NCBI RefSeq assembly: GCF_007753095.1 | Contig: NZ_CP036348.1 | Coordinates: 186,001 to 250,000 of the forward strand | Source: Rosistilla carotiformis | GTDB lineage: Bacteria > Planctomycetota > Planctomycetia > Pirellulales > Pirellulaceae | Length of the DNA stretch: 64,000 bases | Direction of reading: 5' to 3' | Shown: positions 59,481 to 64,000 of the stretch, piece by piece | How the letters are laid out: each line of letters opens with the position of its first letter | Numbering within the stretch: the first letter of the stretch is position 1 | Notes under the pieces: generated by a model | The model's database searches: none | What the model saw: the letters and a program-made list of their open reading frames with translations, nothing else | What the model was told of the DNA's origin: nothing | Program-made: the position numbers and the translations under genes

Positions 59481-61393
59481 CGAACGCTCCTTCCATCGAC
59501 GCCGATCCCGCTTCCATGAAGCAGGGTATTCAGCTGGTTAAAATTGGCTTCACCCCCAGGAGCAATCGCCACTTGCAGAACCGGTTGCCAGCGGCCGCCG
59601 GTGAGTGCCAGGCCCCAGTTGTCGACGCGTTGGCGAACGAGGCCCGCCAAACGCACGACCGCAGCCGATGGATCGGCCGGATCGACAAGGATCACGTCGG
59701 TGTCGTTGGACGAATCGCCGATCATCACCAATCGGTTGCCGTAACATTGAACCTTGACGTTGCGGACGACCGCCGGGCCATCGGAAGCCCCTTTGCTGCC
59801 ACGCATCGCCCATCCGCTGCCACGCTGTTGCGACAGCGGAGCGCTTGCCGAGAGGCTTGCCGAAACGCTGGCGTTTTGCGCCGCATCGGGATCGCTGCTG
59901 GCGTCGGCCCCCGATCCCATCTGTTGTGCCGACGCTTGCCCTGCGGCGGCACTGCCATCGGCAGCGATTCCGCCAGCGGCTGCGGAGGACTGCCCCGACG
60001 CATCGGTTTCGGTCCCGTCGCCTCCATCGGGCGAACCGTAATCGCTGCCGGTCGCGTTGGAACCGGCTGTTCCTTGTGATCCGCCAGGGCTACCGAAGTT
60101 GCTTCCTTCGCCTCCCGGAGGGGACAGCGACAGGGAGTTGCTGTCGGCAGGCGAACCTCCCGGCGGCTGACCCGTCGATTGCGACGCGCCGGTTTGCCCT
60201 GACATCGAACCGGTCGTGGTCTGTTGAGGCGAACCGGGCTGGCCGGCGATCGATCCCGGCGCATATTGGCCGGTCGAACCGTCGGAGCTGTTGGCGACCG
60301 ACGACCCGAAATTCTGGTTCCATCGCTGCATCGGTTCCTGCATTCCCGATCCGTTGCCGCCGGAGTAGCCCGAGCCCGTGGGGGATTGGCCGGGATGATT
60401 ACCGTTGCGGCGGCTGGCCAATCCCGTCGATTGACGCTGCGTGGCGTCGTCGATCGCTTCGCCGATCGGGTCGGATCCCGATAGTCCTTGGCGATACCGG
60501 CTCGGCACGGCGCTGATCATCGTCGCGCGGCGGCGGACCGATTCGGCAACCACTTTTTCAGTTCGTTCGGCCAACACGTTATCCGGTTTGGGAAACGCCA
60601 GCTCGACATCGGCGGGGACCAATTCGTAACCAAACTGGTCGTCCCAGGCGGTCATCGAAACGCGAGCGGCGGTGTAGGCCATGATCCCATCGGGGCGGAC
60701 GATCAGCAGCGGATACGGAGGCTCGCTGCCACTGGTCCCTTGCGATTCCCAGTAGTTGCGGATCGTGCGGAGCGCAGCGTCCAACGGATTGCCCGGCCCG
60801 GTCGGTCCGCGCAATTCATCGATCGTGATCCGAACCCCTTCGGGCTGCAGAACGATTTGATTCGCCGAACATTCCAAATAGATCGGCCGACGCTGGGTTC
60901 CATTGGGACCACGGTGAGGCATGATCGCGACGCGAGGCCGCCGCCCGGCATTGCGTTCCTTCAGATCTTCTAACGATTCCTTCTTGTCTTCGATCTCGGC
61001 CGTCAGCTCTTCGATCTTCGACTTCAGTTCCGCTTCGTCGGTATCTTCGATCAAAGCGCTGCGAATCTCCGACTGCAACGCTTCCAGCTGACGCTTAACA
61101 CGGCGCAGGTGATCTTCGACGTGCGCCAGTTCCGACCGCCGCTCTTCGAGCACTTGGGTCTGCTGGTCGCGCACGTTCTGCAGCTCGTCGGCCCGCCAAC
61201 GTTCCTGTTGCGCCACCTCGGTGACCTCTTGCAGCATCTCTTGACGCTGCTGTTGAGCCACTTGTTCGGCGCTATCCTTGGCATCTTTGGCGACCAAAGC
61301 GAGCAATAATATGAGTGTGCCTAGCGTACAGACGAGCACCGCAAGGAACGGAAACAGCGACGGCGCTAGACCAGGGCGTCTGCGCCTGCTCAT
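59477..61393 (-). CDS. ExbD-like protein with coiled coil and Ser/Gly-rich region
   Basis: 638 aa. N-terminal membrane segment (APSLFPFLAVLVCTLGTLIL) in an ExbD-like position, a long coiled coil (residues 45-150; charged), a conserved domain (RPIYLECSANQIVLQPEGVR) and a long Ser/Gly/Gln-rich low-complexity stretch (about 320-530). A short C-terminal domain follows (RLVMIGDSSNDTDVILVDP). It overlaps both neighbours by ATGA. It may be the periplasm-spanning part of an energised complex (inference). Confidence 0.7.
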   Translation of the reverse strand: MSRRRRPGLAPSLFPFLAVLVCTLGTLILLLALVAKDAKDSAEQVAQQQRQEMLQEVTEVAQQERWRADELQNVRDQQTQVLEERRSELAHVEDHLRRVKRQLEALQSEIRSALIEDTDEAELKSKIEELTAEIEDKKESLEDLKERNAGRRPRVAIMPHRGPNGTQRRPIYLECSANQIVLQPEGVRITIDELRGPTGPGNPLDAALRTIRNYWESQGTSGSEPPYPLLIVRPDGIMAYTAARVSMTAWDDQFGYELVPADVELAFPKPDNVLAERTEKVVAESVRRRATMISAVPSRYRQGLSGSDPIGEAIDDATQRQSTGLASRRNGNHPGQSPTGSGYSGGNGSGMQEPMQRWNQNFGSSVANSSDGSTGQYAPGSIAGQPGSPQQTTTGSMSGQTGASQSTGQPPGGSPADSNSLSLSPPGGEGSNFGSPGGSQGTAGSNATGSDYGSPDGGDGTETDASGQSSAAAGGIAADGSAAAGQASAQQMGSGADASSDPDAAQNASVSASLSASAPLSQQRGSGWAMRGSKGASDGPAVVRNVKVQCYGNRLVMIGDSSNDTDVILVDPADPSAAVVRLAGLVRQRVDNWGLALTGGRWQPVLQVAIAPGGEANFNQLNTLLHGSGIGVDGRSVR

Positions 61394-62673
61394 GCCGCTT
61401 TACTCCGATGGGATTGCGATGGAACGCGATCGACGATCAGATCGATCGCGCGGGCCAGCGAACGCATCGCGTCGCTCATCTCCGGCATCGCCGAGAGTCC
61501 CGCCGTATTGGTTTGCAGCAGTTCGCGAACCTCTGCCAATTCCTTGGCGCGGTCGGCGGTGCCGATCAGCAGTTCGTTCTGTTGAGCAAGCGTCTGTTGT
61601 TGCGCCATCAGGACCCGCGCGTTATCGCTGAGCGCAGTCTGCCATTGCTTCCAACGTTGTTCGATTTGCTGCGAAGCGTTCTGGTGGGTTTTGTCGACGT
61701 GTTCGGCGTGGCTTCGCAAGGTCAGTTGGATCGCTTCGGTGAGCGCCGATTGCACCTGATCGCCAGCGTTGCCGACGACGCTGGTCCAGTGGTCGTGCGC
61801 CGAATCGACGGTCTTCTTCCACAGTTCGGCTTGCGTTTCGACCAATTGGTTGACCGACGCCAAGACGGCGCGATTCATTTCGGCGATCGCTTGCAACGGC
61901 TGGTCGGCTGTCGATTCCTCGGGGAAACCGCCCGAAAGGATTTCGATCGATCGCTGGTCCAGAGTCGCCATCAAGTGGTTCATCTTCTTCTCGACAGGGA
62001 ACTGCAAGAAGATCGCGATCACCGATAGAACCAACCCCAACGCCGTTGTATCAAAGGCGACGTAAAGGCCCGCTTTCAGGTTGTCGACGGCGTTCTGCCC
62101 GTCGCTGAAATCGAGTCCACCAAGGGTCTGGGTGATACCGACCACGGTTCCCAGGAAGCCCAGCATCGGGATCGCCCAGACGATGATCCGCACCAATTGC
62201 AAGCTATCGTGCGATTGATCCGCTTCGCGATCCGAGACATCGCGAAGATCGTCGTTCAGGAAACGGGTTGTCTTGCGGCGTTGCTGGCGCCCCAGCAGAT
62301 CCTCCAGGCGACGGACCAACTGGCAACCGCGCTCGCTGCGCGGCAGCTGGGCCAAATGGTCCAGCCAGTGGGCGACATGCTCCCCCAGATCCGACGACGT
62401 CTGCTCCGCTGGCTTCAGTTCGCTGTCGGCCAGGCCGGCGACGATTCCCAGCTGGCGACGCGTATCCAGATGCCGCACGATCAGTCCGACCAGGGCGACA
62501 AAAAACAGGACGGTTGCCGCATAAGCGACCGGGTGTCCCATGAAGTAGCGGTGTAGGAACGGGACCGGGGAAACGTAAAGCACGCTATAGAAGATCGCCG
62601 CCACCAGTGGGCCCAGGGCGACGCTAGCGAGACCACTCCAACTATTCGAAGACAAATTGTTTCGACCTGCCAT
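61390..62673 (-). CDS. MotA/TolQ/ExbB-family proton channel protein
   Basis: 427 aa. Membrane segments near residues 20-35 and 50-65; then the family core VRIIVWAIPMLGFLGTVVGI, TQTLGGLDFSDGQNAVDNLK, AGLYVAFDTTALGLVLSVIA, with the conserved Pro/Gly and Thr/Ala helix features. The C-terminal half is a long helical cytoplasmic region. First gene of a three-gene operon, each pair sharing ATGA. Powers an unknown envelope process; no TonB/TolA or flagellar genes nearby. Confidence 0.82.
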   Translation of the reverse strand: MAGRNNLSSNSWSGLASVALGPLVAAIFYSVLYVSPVPFLHRYFMGHPVAYAATVLFFVALVGLIVRHLDTRRQLGIVAGLADSELKPAEQTSSDLGEHVAHWLDHLAQLPRSERGCQLVRRLEDLLGRQQRRKTTRFLNDDLRDVSDREADQSHDSLQLVRIIVWAIPMLGFLGTVVGITQTLGGLDFSDGQNAVDNLKAGLYVAFDTTALGLVLSVIAIFLQFPVEKKMNHLMATLDQRSIEILSGGFPEESTADQPLQAIAEMNRAVLASVNQLVETQAELWKKTVDSAHDHWTSVVGNAGDQVQSALTEAIQLTLRSHAEHVDKTHQNASQQIEQRWKQWQTALSDNARVLMAQQQTLAQQNELLIGTADRAKELAEVRELLQTNTAGLSAMPEMSDAMRSLARAIDLIVDRVPSQSHRSKAA

Positions 62674-63070
62674 CGTTGACCTTCGTTCGCACGCGAGATA
62701 CCGAACTGTGCAGCCGAGAGAGTCGGCACACCTATCACTTCAAACCGTCATCGTCCGTTGTAAACGTGCAACTTGATTCGATCGTTAAAGTTTGCGCAAC
62801 TGAACCCAGGCAGGGGGCGGTTTCGTGACCTATCGTTCAGTTTCCTGGCGAAACCACTCCGCTTGCTATCACAGATCGATCTTGATGTTGAATGCCCGAC
62901 CGTCCTACAACCGTCGGTCTAAACGACTGATTCGATTGTGCGGCAAATATCCTTCGTAGCGGCACCGCGCGGCAGAACGACGCCGAAAGCGCTTGAAGCT
63001 TTCGAGTAACGATTCATAATGCCGAGAAGGATGTTTTCCGCAGATGGCACACGATAGGGAGATGGGTGCG
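62674..63070. other. Divergent intergenic region
   Basis: 397 bases between the MotA-like start and the small exported-protein gene. No gene, hairpin of note or RNA seen. It presumably carries promoters in both directions. Confidence 0.4.
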
Positions 63071-63418
63071 ATGCGGTTATGGCTGGGACTTGTGATTGCT
63101 GTCTTTACGCTCGTTTTGGCGACCGTTTCGCCCGGTTCGGGAGCGGGGGAGACGCAGGCGAAACCCGAGGCATCTCGGCCGGCTCTGGTGGCCGGAGCTG
63201 GAGAATTGCTGGGTTTTGTAAATCCTCAAGCAAATGATGGCCAGCAGATTACAATCGTAAATGCTACTCGCGGCACGATGCTGGTGTATCATATAGACGG
63301 ACCCACAGGTCAGATTACGCTGAAAAGCAGTCGTCGGCTGACCTGGGATTTTTCCTTAGACGAATACAACGCCACTGCGCCGCTGCCGACCGAAATCCGG
63401 CAGATGGTTGAGCGTTAG
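63071..63418 (+). CDS. Small exported protein
   Basis: 115 aa. Signal peptide (MRLWLGLVIAVFTLVLATVS) ending near SGAG. The mature part is short and beta-like (ITIVNATRGTMLVYHIDGPT, GQITLKSSRRLTWDFSLDEY). I chose the ATG at 63071, 9 bases after AGGGAG (63056-63061). In-frame starts at 63044 and 63062 add only a few residues. Function unknown. Confidence 0.6.
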   Translation: MRLWLGLVIAVFTLVLATVSPGSGAGETQAKPEASRPALVAGAGELLGFVNPQANDGQQITIVNATRGTMLVYHIDGPTGQITLKSSRRLTWDFSLDEYNATAPLPTEIRQMVER

Positions 63419-63512
63419 ACCGGTCGGTCTCCCGCTTGCCCGATGGCCGCCAGTGGAACGTGAATCAACATCGCGCTTCTCTCTTCCTTTTCAGACACTG
63501 GTTCGGTAGGTC

Positions 63513-64000
63513 ATGGCAAACAAATTCATCCCCCTCGAAGAAGCTGCACAGCTGTTGGGCATTCCAACTGAAAAGCTGGTTGAAATGCGTTCCAGTGGCG
63601 ATGTCCGTGCCTTTAAGGATGGCGCCAGTTGGAAGTTCCCCAAGGATGAAATCGACCGTTTGTTGGCCGATGGACTCGAAGGCGATTCGGGGATCTACTC
63701 CGGCTTTGGCATCAGCGATGATGACGAAGGCTCCGCAATCCTGGTGGCCGAACAAGGGGCTGGATCGGGCAGCCGGATCATCGGCGGCGATCTCAACGAC
63801 GACAGCGATTTGGAAATCGGAGGGGAATCCGACGAACAGGGAAGCGATGTGGCATTGGTTGCCCGATCTTCGTCGAAGTCGAGCAGCGACAGCGACGTGG
63901 AAATCATCGCCAACGAATTGAAGCTCGATAGCGATGATCTGGTCACCGATGCGGGAGGCGAGCACGAAGGCTTGGATTCGTTCGAGGAAAGTGCCGCGGA
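63513..64000 (+). CDS. Helix-turn-helix protein with acidic region (cut by window end)
   Basis: At least 162 aa, frame open to the window edge. The N-terminus MANKFIPLEEAAQLLGIPTE begins a MerR/excisionase-type helix-turn-helix that ends near SWKFPKDEIDRLL. A long Asp/Ser/Gly-rich acidic stretch follows (ISDDDEGSAILVAEQGAGSG, DLNDDSDLEIGGESDEQ). Similar planctomycete proteins carry a membrane or signalling domain further on, which is not visible here. Confidence 0.68.
   Translation, partial: MANKFIPLEEAAQLLGIPTEKLVEMRSSGDVRAFKDGASWKFPKDEIDRLLADGLEGDSGIYSGFGISDDDEGSAILVAEQGAGSGSRIIGGDLNDDSDLEIGGESDEQGSDVALVARSSSKSSSDSDVEIIANELKLDSDDLVTDAGGEHEGLDSFEESAA

Noticed and set aside
58473-62673. Zorya-type defence system
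   Set aside because: A MotA-like plus ExbD-like pair recalls ZorA/ZorB, but there is no OmpA-type domain and no helicase or nuclease partner in the operon.

Overview
This 64-kb window reads as a piece of a Planctomycetota chromosome, most likely family Pirellulaceae (Rhodopirellula/Rosistilla/Roseimaritima-like). This is inferred from gene content, not from a marker gene. The evidence is a PVC-type haem-binding dehydrogenase fused to HEAT repeats and a CxxCH domain, a solitary bacterial formylmethanofuran-dehydrogenase-like FhcB, an XylR-type AraC regulator with a periplasmic-binding-like sensor domain, an unusually high number of FHA domains, a planctomycete-style degenerate J domain, and many small hairpin repeats between genes. 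Base composition is moderately GC-rich. I saw no rRNA, tRNA, CRISPR array or phage genes.

Region 1 (1-5,466): the end of a Tad/Flp-type secretion-pilus cluster (CpaF ATPase cut by the window edge, TadB, TadC, two TadE-like pseudopilins and a TadG-like protein). Region 2 (5,467-9,842): a possible CxxCH gene remnant, FhcB of C1 metabolism, and a divergent XylR-like regulator/Gfo-Idh-MocA oxidoreductase pair. Region 3 (10,310-31,970) is the most unusual part. It is a second, elaborated Tad locus: a solitary CpaF ATPase, then a divergent run of pseudokinase-FHA, Hsp70-like protein, J-like double-FHA protein, CpaB-like protein, FHA-CpaF fusion, TadB, TadC and an FHA-like membrane protein. Facing it is a leftward pilin operon (Flp pilin, CpaA peptidase, a 59-aa pseudopilin, two TadE-like proteins, a TadG-like protein and an anchored periplasmic protein). 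Divergent from the pilin operon are an ECF sigma factor, a double-FHA protein, a double-FHA/transmembrane/inactive-protease protein and an exported FnIII-like protein. About nine FHA domains sit here, and the only kinase-like protein has lost its catalytic aspartate.

Region 4 (32,008-43,152) is mostly core or envelope functions: ClpX, a small membrane protein, a UbiA-family prenyltransferase, an exported protein, a three-gene set of cell-surface proteins, a GT-C membrane glycosyltransferase and a GT2 glycosyltransferase. Region 5 (43,321-46,101) is an arsenic pair (ArsM methyltransferase, ArsS radical SAM) followed by a small lipoprotein. Region 6 (46,154-46,655) holds a 398-bp non-coding element with 17-bp terminal inverted repeats and a 12-bp target duplication, inserted into a perfect hairpin. 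Region 7 (46,705-64,000) carries a DUF1294 protein, a ceramidase-like hydrolase coupled to a 1,691-aa deacetylase/dehydrogenase/cytochrome fusion, ProS, a YhaM-like HD/OB protein, an exonuclease-BRCT protein, an overlapping MotA/ExbD-like three-gene operon, a small exported protein and the start of a helix-turn-helix protein.

The main inference is that region 3 encodes a Tad apparatus whose assembly or gating is organised by FHA scaffolds, a pseudokinase and a dedicated Hsp70/J-like pair.
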